Source of the DNA: Gordoniibacillus kamchatkensis
GTDB taxonomy: Bacteria; Bacillota; Bacilli; Paenibacillales; NBRC-103111
Length of the DNA stretch: 36,687 nucleotides
Direction of reading: 5' to 3'
Assembly: GCF_000829455.1 (NCBI RefSeq)
Contig: NZ_JXAK01000062.1
Span: 1-36,687, forward strand
Shown: positions 24,385 through 32,669 of the stretch, piece after piece
Position numbering within the stretch: position 1 is the stretch's first letter
Layout of the letters: each line of letters opens with the position of its first letter
Translations under genes and position numbers: made by a program
The notes under the pieces: generated by a model
The model's database searches: none
Seen by the model: the letters and a program-made list of their open reading frames with translations, nothing else
What the model was told of the DNA's origin: nothing

Positions 24385-26108
24385 CGAAGTTTTTAGCTTA
24401 CTACAAGCCTTATAAAAAGGTGCTGTTTCTGGATTTATTCTTTGCGTCGCTGGCCTCGATAACCGTACTTGCCTATCCTATGCTGGTCAATCAAATCACT
24501 ACCCGTGCCATAAGCGACACGGGAATCGCGGCAGATTTGCTTATCAAAATGGCCGGCATCTTTTTGTTTCTGATGGCCGTCGAGTATGTCAGCAACTTCT
24601 ATACGGACTATTATGGACATGTGATGGGTGCCAGGATAGAGACCGACATGCGGCACGATTTGTTTCAGCACGTCCAGAAGCTTTCGTTCCGGTACTACGA
24701 CAACGCCAGAACAGGGCAGCTGATGTCGCGCATCACCACTGACTTATTCGATATATCGGAGCTTGCGCACCATGGGCCGGAAGATACGGTTATCTCGCTG
24801 GTCAGGATCATCGGCTCGTTCTTTATCCTGGTAAATATGAATTGGGAGCTCACGCTCACGATTTTTGTGATTTTGCTTCTCATGCTGATGTTCGCGTATC
24901 GCTATAGCCTCAAGGTGAAAGGCGCTCTAAAGAGGAATAAGGAACGTATCGCTGACATCAACTCGCAAATCGAAGATAGTCTTTCCGGGATTAGAGTGGT
25001 GCAGTCTTTTGCTAACGAAGCGATCGAATTGGATAAATTCACGGTCAGCAACCGCCGCTTCCTGGATAGCAGGAAACGCGGTTATCGGGCTGAGGCGCTG
25101 TTCTTTAACGGCTTGACCGCGTTCATTACCTTGATCAATATTTCGGTTGTTGTCGTGGGCGCCGTTCTGATCAGCTATGACCGGTTGCAGCTTACTGAGC
25201 TGATTACCTTTTTGTTATACATCAACACTCTGATTGATCCGGTAAAACGGCTGGTCAACTTTACCCAAAACCTTCAAAACGGCGCGGCCGGATTTGAACG
25301 GTTTTTGGAAATTATGGCCGTCGAGCCGGACATTACGGATGCTCCAAATGCCACCCAGCTGCGCCATGTCAAAGGCAAAGTGGAGTTTGCGGGCGTAGGC
25401 TTCCAGTATGACAGCGACTCGAACTATGTGTTTAACCATATCAACATTACGGCAAATCCAGGCGAATATGTTGCGCTTGTAGGCTCATCCGGAGTCGGCA
25501 AAACGACGCTGTGCAGCTTGATCCCGCGGTTTTACGAGACGAGCGAAGGCGCGATTCTCATCGACGGCACCGATATCCGAACCGTCAAGCTCAAATCGCT
25601 GCGCGACAATATCGGGATCGTGCAGCAAGATGTGTATTTGTTTGCGGGCACGGTTAAAGAGAACATTTTGTACGGGAAGCCTGGGGCTACCGACGAGGAA
25701 ATCGTTACCGCCGCTAAAAATGCCAACGCCCACGACTTTATTATGGGCCTTCCGGGCGGCTACGATGCCTATATCGGGCAGCGCGGCGTCAAGCTTTCGG
25801 GCGGCCAGAAGCAGCGCATCAGCATCGCGCGCGTGTTTTTGAAAAATCCGCCCATCCTTATCTTCGACGAAGCCACTTCCGCCCTGGACAACGAAAGCGA
25901 ACGAGTCGTGCAGGAAAGCTTCGAAAAGCTCGCCAAGAACCGCACGACCTTTGTCATCGCCCATAGGCTGTCCACGATCAAAAACGCCGACAGGATTATC
26001 GTGCTTTCGGAACAAGGCATTGCCGAGGAGGGCACGCATGTACAGCTCATGGAGATGGGCGGTATATACGCCAAGCTGTATAACATGCAGTTTGAAGGCG
26101 TAAAATAA
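24372..26108 (+). CDS. ABC exporter, fused membrane and ATPase domains
   Basis: A 578-residue half-transporter with six N-terminal helices (about 15-310), then an ATPase with Walker A GSSGVGKTT, signature LSGGQKQR, Walker B ILIFDEATSALD and H-loop AHR. It is of the MsbA/YfiC multidrug-lipid type. I place the start at GTG 24372, eight bases after GGAGG; an in-frame TTG at 24357 would lie upstream of that site. It differs from the exporter at 311-2107 in promoter type: no TTTGCGC repeats are seen here. It is a single-gene unit ending in a strong terminator. Confidence 0.93.
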   Translation: MDKLTKFLAYYKPYKKVLFLDLFFASLASITVLAYPMLVNQITTRAISDTGIAADLLIKMAGIFLFLMAVEYVSNFYTDYYGHVMGARIETDMRHDLFQHVQKLSFRYYDNARTGQLMSRITTDLFDISELAHHGPEDTVISLVRIIGSFFILVNMNWELTLTIFVILLLMLMFAYRYSLKVKGALKRNKERIADINSQIEDSLSGIRVVQSFANEAIELDKFTVSNRRFLDSRKRGYRAEALFFNGLTAFITLINISVVVVGAVLISYDRLQLTELITFLLYINTLIDPVKRLVNFTQNLQNGAAGFERFLEIMAVEPDITDAPNATQLRHVKGKVEFAGVGFQYDSDSNYVFNHINITANPGEYVALVGSSGVGKTTLCSLIPRFYETSEGAILIDGTDIRTVKLKSLRDNIGIVQQDVYLFAGTVKENILYGKPGATDEEIVTAAKNANAHDFIMGLPGGYDAYIGQRGVKLSGGQKQRISIARVFLKNPPILIFDEATSALDNESERVVQESFEKLAKNRTTFVIAHRLSTIKNADRIIVLSEQGIAEEGTHVQLMEMGGIYAKLYNMQFEGVK

Positions 26109-26159
26109 TCACTCCGGCAGCTTTGGGCACCCTCCGTCCGAAACGGCGCGCCAAGCAAC

Positions 26160-26197
26160 AAAACGACGCTAAGCCTTCTGGGGCTTAGCGTCGTTTT
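26160..26197. terminator. Bidirectional terminator between the exporter and mqo
   Basis: A perfect 16-bp stem, AAAACGACGCTAAGCC with GGCTTAGCGTCGTTTT, and a six-base loop. Both strands end in a T run, so it serves the exporter on the plus strand and mqo on the minus strand. Confidence 0.93.
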
Positions 26198-26231
26198 ATC
26201 CGGGGGGCAGTTCAAATCAAAACTTCGTTGT

Positions 26232-27749
26232 TTAGGATACGGTTTGGTGCGCCATCTGAAGCGGCAAGCTTTCGCTCAGGCCGAGCGTCCGCGCTGTTGA
26301 AGCATGAATTTCGTGGATAAGCTCCGGGTTTTTCAACAGTGATACGCCGTAAGATGGAATCATTTCTTTTATTTGCGGCTCCCACGCTTTGATATGTTGC
26401 GGGAAGCATTTTTTGATGACCTCAAGCATGACGGAAACGGCGGTAGAAGCGCCCGGAGAAGCGCCGAGCAATGCGGCTATCGAGCCATCGGCGGCGCTAA
26501 TCACTTCCGTTCCAAATTGAAGCGTTCCTTTGCCGGCAGCAGTATCTTTGATAACTTGCACCCGTTGGCCAGCTACCACAGTATCCCAATCTTCGCTTTT
26601 GGCGTTCGGGATGAACTCGCGCAACTCTTCCATCCGCTGTTCTTTCGATAACAGAACTTGTTGGATTAGGTATTTTGTCAATGGAACGTTTTTTGCGCCT
26701 GCTGCCAACATAGTTAACACATTATTCGGTTTTACGGAACCTAACAAATCGAACATCGAACCGTTTTTTAAAAACTTCGGCGAGAAGCCGGCAAACGGTC
26801 CAAAGAGCAACGTTTTTTTATTGTCGATAAATCTGGTGTCAAGGTGCGGAACAGACATTGGAGGAGCGCCAACCTTGGCTTTACCGTATACTTTGGCGTG
26901 GTGCTGCGCTACAACCTCCGGATTATTGCACACCATAAATAGTCCGCTTACCGGGAATCCTCCGATATGCTTCCCTTCAGGAATGCCGGATTTTTGCAGT
27001 AACGGCAAGCTGCCTCCACCGCCGCCGATAAAGACGAATTTTGCCGTATGGCGTTCGACGGCGCCGCTATCGACATTCCGCACTTTCAATTCCCACAAGC
27101 CGTCGCTGGTACGTTTAATATCATCCACATTATGTTTGAATTTGATATCTACGTTATTATTCTTTAAGTGGTCAAACAACATCCGCGTTAAAGCGCCAAA
27201 ATTGACATCCGTTCCGGACTCGATTCTTGTTGCCGCTATAGGTTCATTCAACGTCCGGCCTTTCATCATAAGCGGAATCCATTCCGTCAACGTTTCCGGG
27301 TCGTCGGAGAATTCCATACCATGAAACAGAGGATTGTTAGACAGCGTTTCAAAGCGCTTCTTTAAAAACGCTACATTTTTTTCCCCTTGCACTATGCTCA
27401 AATGAGGCAACGGCCTGATAAAGTCACGCGGATTACGTATCAGATTGCTGTCTACAAGGTAAGACCAAAACTGCTTGGAAACCTGATACTCTTCATTGAT
27501 TTTTATAGCTTTGCTAATATCTATGGATCCGTCCGGTTTTTCGACGGTATAGTTAAGCTCGCACAGTGCTGAATGCCCCGTTCCCGCATTGTTCCATTCA
27601 TTGGAACTTTCTTCTCCCGCGCTAGCGAGCTTCTCGAACACCGTAATTTTCCAGTCCGGTGCTAATTGCTTCAGCAGCGACCCTAAAGTCGCACTCATGA
27701 TTCCGGCACCAATTAAGATAACGTCTGCTCTAGTTTGTTCGTTGCTCAT
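26232..27749 (-). CDS. mqo: Malate:quinone oxidoreductase
   Basis: A 505-residue FAD enzyme that oxidises malate to oxaloacetate and passes electrons to the quinone pool, peripheral to the membrane. The N-terminal Rossmann motif [13 protein letters not shown] is followed by FEKL...[24 protein letters not shown], characteristic of Mqo; the C-terminal [15 protein letters not shown] and MIPSYG segments also match. Length is normal. It is a single-gene unit sharing a terminator with the exporter. The ribosome site before ATG 27749 is weak (GGGACGG). Its base composition is lower in GC than the sugar operon. Confidence 0.96.
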   Translation of the reverse strand: MSNEQTRADVILIGAGIMSATLGSLLKQLAPDWKITVFEKLASAGEESSNEWNNAGTGHSALCELNYTVEKPDGSIDISKAIKINEEYQVSKQFWSYLVDSNLIRNPRDFIRPLPHLSIVQGEKNVAFLKKRFETLSNNPLFHGMEFSDDPETLTEWIPLMMKGRTLNEPIAATRIESGTDVNFGALTRMLFDHLKNNNVDIKFKHNVDDIKRTSDGLWELKVRNVDSGAVERHTAKFVFIGGGGGSLPLLQKSGIPEGKHIGGFPVSGLFMVCNNPEVVAQHHAKVYGKAKVGAPPMSVPHLDTRFIDNKKTLLFGPFAGFSPKFLKNGSMFDLLGSVKPNNVLTMLAAGAKNVPLTKYLIQQVLLSKEQRMEELREFIPNAKSEDWDTVVAGQRVQVIKDTAAGKGTLQFGTEVISAADGSIAALLGASPGASTAVSVMLEVIKKCFPQHIKAWEPQIKEMIPSYGVSLLKNPELIHEIHASTARTLGLSESLPLQMAHQTVS

Positions 27750-27870
27750 TTTTACCGTCCCTATACCCTAAGATTTGCAGAAAGGATGTGGCGCTCCTGC
27801 TTAGGCGCTACAGCAAGCAAGGGCGCGACCTATTCACACAACTTTTCTTACCCTATCATAGTTTATCACT

Positions 27871-27876
27871 ATTATA
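27871..27876 (-). promoter_or_regulatory. Possible -10 element for mqo
   Basis: TATAAT on the minus strand in an AT-rich stretch about 120 bp before the start codon. The -35 region 17 bp upstream is poor (GTAAAT). Confidence 0.3.
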
Positions 27877-28025
27877 TATAGAATAAAATATTCATTTACT
27901 ATAATTAGGATAGTTAAGCGATTTAAAAGCTGGTAAACGTGGGGGGTCCGTCCACAAATCCCTAGGATAAACTGCCCGTGAAGCGAGACTGCCCATCAAT
28001 CCCGCGGCAGCCTCGTAATTGTGTA

Positions 28026-28616
28026 CTAAGTGTTAAATACTATTAAATCGTATGATGTTGGCGGACGTAGGGCTGAAAAATAATAATCTTCAACCGAGTC
28101 CCACCTACGGTGCCAAGCCGCATCGGCAGAACCCTCTCTCATATTATGCCTGTGGCGGCGTAGTTCGGGCACTACATCCACGAGTACGAAAAGATCGACG
28201 ACATCGGATAAATCAGGGAGAGAACTATAAATTCCATCGAGGATAATTACTTCTGAAGGCTCTTTCGTGACCCAGTGCGATGCCAAACCGTTCCCAGATG
28301 AAAATGAAAAAGGGTGATATTGAGCTTTCTTACCTGCCAGCAGAGGTAACAATGCCTCCTTGCGCATACGCTGCCAGTCAATGCAACGATGACACTTCTG
28401 CTCTAATGTGAAAGAATCCCATTCATCTTCAGTAATAGTCGCATCGAAAAAATCATCGCACTGGATGACTGTTGCGCCATATTGCGAAGCCACCTCAGCA
28501 GCCAACGTAGATTTGCCTGCCCCGCTCCCTCCGTCCAAGGACACAACCAAAGGATTGACTCGTCCGATCAGGCGTTGGTTGATAACAGAAACAATAGATT
28601 GCACGGCTTCCACCAC
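28026..28616 (-). CDS. P-loop kinase, uridine-kinase/phosphoribulokinase-like
   Basis: A 196-residue protein with Walker A DGGSGAGKST (about 29-38), QCDDFFD like the DDFY motif of uridine kinases, and ILDGIYSS like the Walker B region. Members phosphorylate nucleosides, pantothenate or small metabolites; the substrate is not evident. The likely start is GTG at 28616 just after GAGGAGG, though a second GTG four codons in has better spacing. The gene is divergent from the MerR gene and starts about 40 bp from the MerR operator. Confidence 0.8.
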   Translation of the reverse strand: MVEAVQSIVSVINQRLIGRVNPLVVSLDGGSGAGKSTLAAEVASQYGATVIQCDDFFDATITEDEWDSFTLEQKCHRCIDWQRMRKEALLPLLAGKKAQYHPFSFSSGNGLASHWVTKEPSEVIILDGIYSSLPDLSDVVDLFVLVDVVPELRRHRHNMREGSADAAWHRRWDSVEDYYFSALRPPTSYDLIVFNT

Positions 28617-28653
28617 CTCCTCACACTCCCCACAAATATTTTTTGTTTCTTTG

Positions 28654-28684
28654 TTGACTTAAACCATGGTTTAAGTCGTATCAT
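28654..28684 (+). promoter_or_regulatory. MerR-type promoter with 19-bp spacer and perfect dyad
   Basis: TTGACT (28654-28659) and TATCAT (28679-28684) are 19 bp apart, the overlong spacing that MerR-family activators correct by bending DNA. The spacer holds the perfect dyad ACTTAAACCATGGTTTAAGT (28657-28676), which extends one more base on each side. The MerR-family gene follows directly. Confidence 0.85.
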
Positions 28685-28724
28685 AATCCTGTCGACAATG
28701 AAAGATAAAGTTTGGAGGCTCCAG

Positions 28725-29123
28725 ATGAAATATTGTTCGATCAGCGAAGCTTCAGCCAAATTCAATATTCCGGAATCAACCTTACGATATTATGAAAAAA
28801 AAGGGCTGCTGCCACTCATCGAGCGTGATGAAGCCGGCAGAAGGTTATTTTCAGAAGATCAAATTGCACTCCTTCAAACCGTTCTTTATTTAAAGAACAC
28901 GCATATGCCAATAAGTCATATCAAGCAATATATTGAATGGGTAGTAGAAGGAGATGATACCATTGAACTCCGACTTGAAATGTTGAAGAAGCACAAGCAG
29001 GCGGTTCTAGCTGAAATTGCTTTGATGTCAGGATCTTTAAAAGGAATTGACGAAAAAATAGCCCGCTATATAAAACGTACTCAGGAAAGAAAAGAAAAAA
29101 ATAATGGAAAAGAGGAATTGTAA
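28725..29123 (+). CDS. MerR-family transcriptional regulator
   Basis: A 132-residue regulator with the N-terminal MerR winged helix (SISEASAKFNIPESTLRYYEKKGLLP), then a dimerisation helix (about 80-120) and a short basic tail. There is no Cys-based metal site: the only Cys is residue 4. It is of the small-molecule or stress-responsive AdhR/NmlR-like type. GGAGG precedes the ATG at 28725. Its stop overlaps the next ATG as TAATG. It should activate its own operon at the 19-bp promoter. The segment is AT-rich compared with the sugar operon, suggesting separate origin. Confidence 0.92.
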   Translation: MKYCSISEASAKFNIPESTLRYYEKKGLLPLIERDEAGRRLFSEDQIALLQTVLYLKNTHMPISHIKQYIEWVVEGDDTIELRLEMLKKHKQAVLAEIALMSGSLKGIDEKIARYIKRTQERKEKNNGKEEL

Positions 29124-29884
29124 TGAAACTTTCAGGAAATACAATACTTATTACTGGCGGAAGTACTGGTATTGGATTAGCTTTTGCAGAGCGCTTTATA
29201 AAAGCTGGAAATAAAGTCATTGTTTGTGGACGACGTGAAAATGTACTTCAAAATGCGAAAGAAAAACTCCCTAGCCTTATTACTCGTGTTAGCGATTTGG
29301 ATAACGAATCAGAGCGTGTAGCATTGTTTGATTGGGTAACGGCCAATTATCCGGAAGTGAATGTGTTAGTTAACAATGCAGGGATCCAGCAACGCTTTAA
29401 TGTGAGAAAATCGGATGCGAAGAACAATTGGAGTTATTTCCGTAAAGAAATCACAACCAACATTGAAGCACCTTTCCATCTCTCTATGCTGTTCGCTCCA
29501 TTTTTTGCAACAAAAGAAGAGGCGGCTATCATTAACGTGACATCTGGTTTAGCTTTTACCCCGTTTGCGATTGCTCCGATTTATTCAGCAACAAAAGCGG
29601 CTCTTCATTCATTTACAATGAGTCTCAGACACCAACTTTCGGAAACATCTGTTGAAGTAATTGAAGTTGCTCCTCCGGCAGTGAGTACAGATTTAGGCGG
29701 AGCGGGGCTGCATATCCATGGAGAACCGTTAGATGCGTTCGCAGATGGCATTTTCAAAGGATTAGAAGAGGGTAAACAGGAAATAGGATATGGTACTTCT
29801 GTGGCTCGCCTGCGCATGTCACGAGATGAAATCGACGAATACACAGAAAATATGTATAAGGCAACGAAAAACGCAATTGAATAA
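29123..29884 (+). CDS. Short-chain dehydrogenase/reductase (DltE-like)
   Basis: A 253-residue SDR with cofactor motif TGGSTGIG (residues 11-18), NNAG (about 88-91), a Ser in NVTSG and the catalytic YSATK motif (about 153-157). Arg/His residues after the second strand (CGRRE) suggest preference for NADP. It resembles the DltE/YvaG group of oxidoreductases of unknown substrate. Controlled with the coupled MerR gene, it may reduce a reactive aldehyde or quinone; AdhR-type MerR proteins often pair with such enzymes. The dehydrogenase fragment at 6905-7074 is of a different subgroup (TGASSGIG). Confidence 0.93.
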   Translation: MKLSGNTILITGGSTGIGLAFAERFIKAGNKVIVCGRRENVLQNAKEKLPSLITRVSDLDNESERVALFDWVTANYPEVNVLVNNAGIQQRFNVRKSDAKNNWSYFRKEITTNIEAPFHLSMLFAPFFATKEEAAIINVTSGLAFTPFAIAPIYSATKAALHSFTMSLRHQLSETSVEVIEVAPPAVSTDLGGAGLHIHGEPLDAFADGIFKGLEEGKQEIGYGTSVARLRMSRDEIDEYTENMYKATKNAIE

Positions 29885-29923
29885 CTACAACTTTGCCTTT
29901 CCTATTGGCATGAAAAAATAAAC

Positions 29924-29951
29924 AAAACTCGCCGCAGTGTTGGCGAGTTTT
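29924..29951 (+). terminator. Terminator of the MerR-SDR operon
   Basis: AAAACTCGCC and GGCGAGTTTT form a stem with an eight-base loop, followed by CTTTATT. Confidence 0.9.
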
Positions 29952-30010
29952 CTTTATTGTAGTCATCCATTCCTTACTCAACTAAACTGCCTGTTTTAGC
30001 TTGACGCTAC

Positions 30011-30157
30011 TTTTTGGTCCAAAACTTTTGTAATTGAGACATCTGGAGTATATGGAAAGATCCTAAGCATAAGTATGCTTAGGATCTTTAGGAGGATTAC
30101 ATTCGTTACTTTATAACTGAACAAGGGCATGTCAGGTGTTAAAAAAGTTTGGGACCA
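30011..30157. repeat. MITE-like element with imperfect inverted ends and an internal palindrome
   Basis: TTTTTGGTCCAAAACTTTTG (30011-30030) is matched in reverse complement by 30141-30157 (about 14 of 16 positions). Inside lies a perfect 15-bp stem, AAAGATCCTAAGCAT with ATGCTTAGGATCTTT (30056-30089), which could also act as a terminator. A related TTAGGGACTGG occurs near 30250. The rest of 29952-30500 has no convincing gene. Confidence 0.4.
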
Positions 30158-30500
30158 GTTGGGTTGATTTCATTGAATTTACCACTGCACGTAATAAAAA
30201 CGAAAAAAAGAAAGTATGGAACCACTAGAAGTTTCCATGTAAAAAAATTAGGGACTGGTTTATACGCGGAGGCTACTCTTTTACCAATGAGTTGAATTAT
30301 CGCTCCCGAAAGATCGTAATCACATTCCATTGTTTAGTTGAAACTCTCACTAGGCTGATTCCAAAAGGAAGAACATTATCTACCAGTACACTCAAAATAA
30401 TGGTCGGCAACCTCAAAACTTGTCAGGTAATCATTCCGTCCATAAAGAAAAAGATAGGAACCTACAACTCGGGATTATGTTTGCTAGGGATTCGCCCCCG

Positions 30501-30986
30501 CTAAATGGCGGCTTTTGCCCTGCGCCTCCGCTCCAGTTCCCGCTTAAGACTCTCGAACCCTTTGCCCATCGCCCAGTAATGATTCGACCGGAACATCGGC
30601 TTCATGATTGGAGACAACCATTTTAGCAGCGGCTTCTCCATATTGACGTACCAATCGAATCGCACGTTCACGTACTCCCCGTCCTGTTCGAATTTCCAAG
30701 TGCCATGGCCGACCAAATCACCAGAGGCCTTGAGAGATATGGAATGCGGAGCATTTTCCGCCGTTTTGCACGACTGCCAGCGTAGCTTGTAAGGCAGCTT
30801 GCCCCTCGTAAGGAGGGCGTACACTTCGTTTCCCGTTTCCTTATCAGTGCCCGCCACTTGAATATCCAAATAAACTTCCGGCCACCAGCGATGATAGTCC
30901 TTGAAATTCGAACAGACTTCGTAAACTTCCCGAATGTCTTCCTTGATCCGCCAATCTGTCGGCATATAATATTCGTTTGCTCTCAT
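30501..30986 (-). CDS. SRPBCC (START/Bet v1-like) family protein
   Basis: A 161-residue protein with the helix-grip pattern: an N-terminal strand, IREVYEVCSNFKDYHRWWPEV, a run of strands and a long C-terminal helix ending in basic residues (RELERRRRAKAAI). The family binds hydrophobic ligands or acts as cyclases; no catalytic motif is visible. GGGGGG lies before the ATG at 30986, so the in-frame start at 31004 is less likely. It appears to be a single gene. No clear terminator follows. Confidence 0.82.
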   Translation of the reverse strand: MRANEYYMPTDWRIKEDIREVYEVCSNFKDYHRWWPEVYLDIQVAGTDKETGNEVYALLTRGKLPYKLRWQSCKTAENAPHSISLKASGDLVGHGTWKFEQDGEYVNVRFDWYVNMEKPLLKWLSPIMKPMFRSNHYWAMGKGFESLKRELERRRRAKAAI

Positions 30987-31169
30987 GTTATCCCCCCGGT
31001 TCATCGAGTCGCGCTCGGCATCTTGTTAAAAGATTAACGCACGATGCTCACAAGTTCCCGCTCATCGATTGCCTCCTCAATAATCGCATGATGGCTTCAC
31101 TTCATTCGTAGCTTTAGACATTTGACAACAGGATAACAGAGCGTTCTCCCAAAATTCTCACAAAACGTA

Positions 31170-31193
31170 AAAAGAGAGCTGCGAGGTCTCTCT
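31170..31193 (-). terminator. Terminator of the SARP/BTAD regulator gene
   Basis: AGAGAG and CTCTCT (31173-31178, 31188-31193) pair, followed on the minus strand by TTTTAC, directly after the regulator stop. Confidence 0.75.
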
Positions 31194-31200
31194 TCAAACT

Positions 31201-32325
31201 TCATATGGATAACCGAGCCGCCAGCCCCCGGATCGATTCCGCCGGCTCGACGCCGAGTTCCGCCGCCAAACGTTTAGCGTATTGTTCGTAATGGCTCCGA
31301 AACGAACCTGCTTCCCCGCTTTCCGCGTACAACCTGAGAAGCTCCGCGTTGATCTCCTCATCGAGCGGCGAATCGGACAAATAGGTAAGCATCGTCTCTT
31401 TAGCGGCCGCATCATCCGCGATTCCTCGGTAATAAGACACCAGCATGCGGGCAAGAGCGGCCTGCTTCGACGACACCTCGGCTACAAGCCCGGTGCTCCA
31501 CACGTAGTCCTTGCCCCCGAACAAGGCTCCGCGGCACGACCGGAACAGCTTATCGCCCTCTGCCACGTTCCGCTCGTCGATCGCCGGCGTCCGCTTCATA
31601 AAGTCCCGGAAGCTTTCTAAATCCGTGAACGAAGGCGGGATGCGCATCAGGTATCCTTCGTTCCCGTGAGTCAAGTCCACCGTCAGTCCTGCTTCCTTCA
31701 ACGCCTTTTTCAATCGGTAGACCGTATTGTGAACGTTGTGAAGGGCACGTTCCTCCTCCATCTCCGTCCAGAGGAGATCTGCCAGTTGCCACTTGCCTGC
31801 CAGTCGGTTCGGATACGCGATCAGATACGCGAACAACTCCTCCGTTTTCCGGGTCGGCCAATTGATGAGGTTACCGTTCGCTCCTCGCGTTTCGAATGTG
31901 CCCAGGCAATGGACGGCCGTCCCCTCCCCTAAACCGGGCAATCGCCGCTGGGCGGAGCGAAGCGAATGGTTCTTCGAGAGCCGGACCACGACTCTCTCCA
32001 GCGCGTCCGGCGTTACCGGCTTGAGCAGGTAATCGACCGCGCTTACGCGGAACGCATCGACCGCGTAGCCGGGATAAGCTGTCGTGAACACTACCTGAAG
32101 CTCTTCGTTGATAGCCCTAAGCTTGTCCGCAAGTTCGATTCCGCCCATCTTCGGCATTTCGACGTCGAGAAAGACGGCGTCAGGTTTCAACTGCGGATAC
32201 CGTTCCAGCGCCGCGAGCGGACTGGTGAACGCTCCCGCGACCTCCAGCATCGGATGCCGGCCGACAAGCCTCTCCATCAGATCCAGGACCGGCTTCTCGT
32301 CCTCCACGATGATGACGCGAAGCAT
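31201..32325 (-). CDS. Response regulator with SARP-type winged helix and BTAD domain
   Basis: A 374-residue regulator. The receiver domain (1-120) has acidic residues in VEDE and phospho-acceptor Asp54 (FLDVEMP). A transcriptional winged helix follows (about 140-225, with WPTRKTEELFAYL and NTVYRLKKAL) and then an all-helical bacterial transcriptional activator domain (about 230-374). This order is common in Paenibacillaceae and is unlike OmpR or NarL proteins. The ATG at 32325 follows GGGAGGAG, not the longer start at 32349. Its kinase partner just upstream is broken, so it may be unphosphorylated or serve another kinase. Confidence 0.92.
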   Translation of the reverse strand: MLRVIIVEDEKPVLDLMERLVGRHPMLEVAGAFTSPLAALERYPQLKPDAVFLDVEMPKMGGIELADKLRAINEELQVVFTTAYPGYAVDAFRVSAVDYLLKPVTPDALERVVVRLSKNHSLRSAQRRLPGLGEGTAVHCLGTFETRGANGNLINWPTRKTEELFAYLIAYPNRLAGKWQLADLLWTEMEEERALHNVHNTVYRLKKALKEAGLTVDLTHGNEGYLMRIPPSFTDLESFRDFMKRTPAIDERNVAEGDKLFRSCRGALFGGKDYVWSTGLVAEVSSKQAALARMLVSYYRGIADDAAAKETMLTYLSDSPLDEEINAELLRLYAESGEAGSFRSHYEQYAKRLAAELGVEPAESIRGLAARLSI

Positions 32326-32345
32326 GTTATCTCCTCCCAGCATCT

Positions 32346-32594
32346 TCATCTTGCCGCCGTATGCCGATCCATCCAGCTCAGCATATCCGCGAAAAATCGC
32401 TCCAGCCCTAAAGCGTCAAACGGACGGTGGCGCATGGCAACGTGTCCATGAACGGCATTGACCTCTCCTCTAGCCGCTTCTCTTGATGCATGAATTCTAC
32501 TGTAAAACAGTTCAACTCCGTTAACCCCATGAAATGTTCCTTCCGTAACTTTCAAAACGAATCCCCCTCGCAACAAGTAACTGCCAGTACCCAA
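32346..32594 (-). pseudogene. Possible remnant of an alpha/beta hydrolase
   Basis: An 82-codon minus-strand ORF between the kinase remnant and the regulator. LKVTEGTFHGVNGVELFY recalls the N-terminus of monoacylglycerol-lipase-type hydrolases, AVHGH a shortened oxyanion HGxG region, and LERFFADMLSWMDRH a later helix. The nucleophile elbow GxSxG is absent and the length is a quarter of the family's. It could also be a chance ORF. Confidence 0.3.
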
Positions 32595-32669
32595 TTTCGA
32601 AAGATAGCAGAGCCTGTTCCCAAAATTCTCCCATGAAAAGACGCCAGCCTTCTTGAACCCGCTGCCCGT

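Noticed and set aside
30139-30504. Short ORFs on both strands between the SDR and SRPBCC genes
   Set aside because: No ribosome sites, no similarity seen; the region looks like degenerate repeat sequence.
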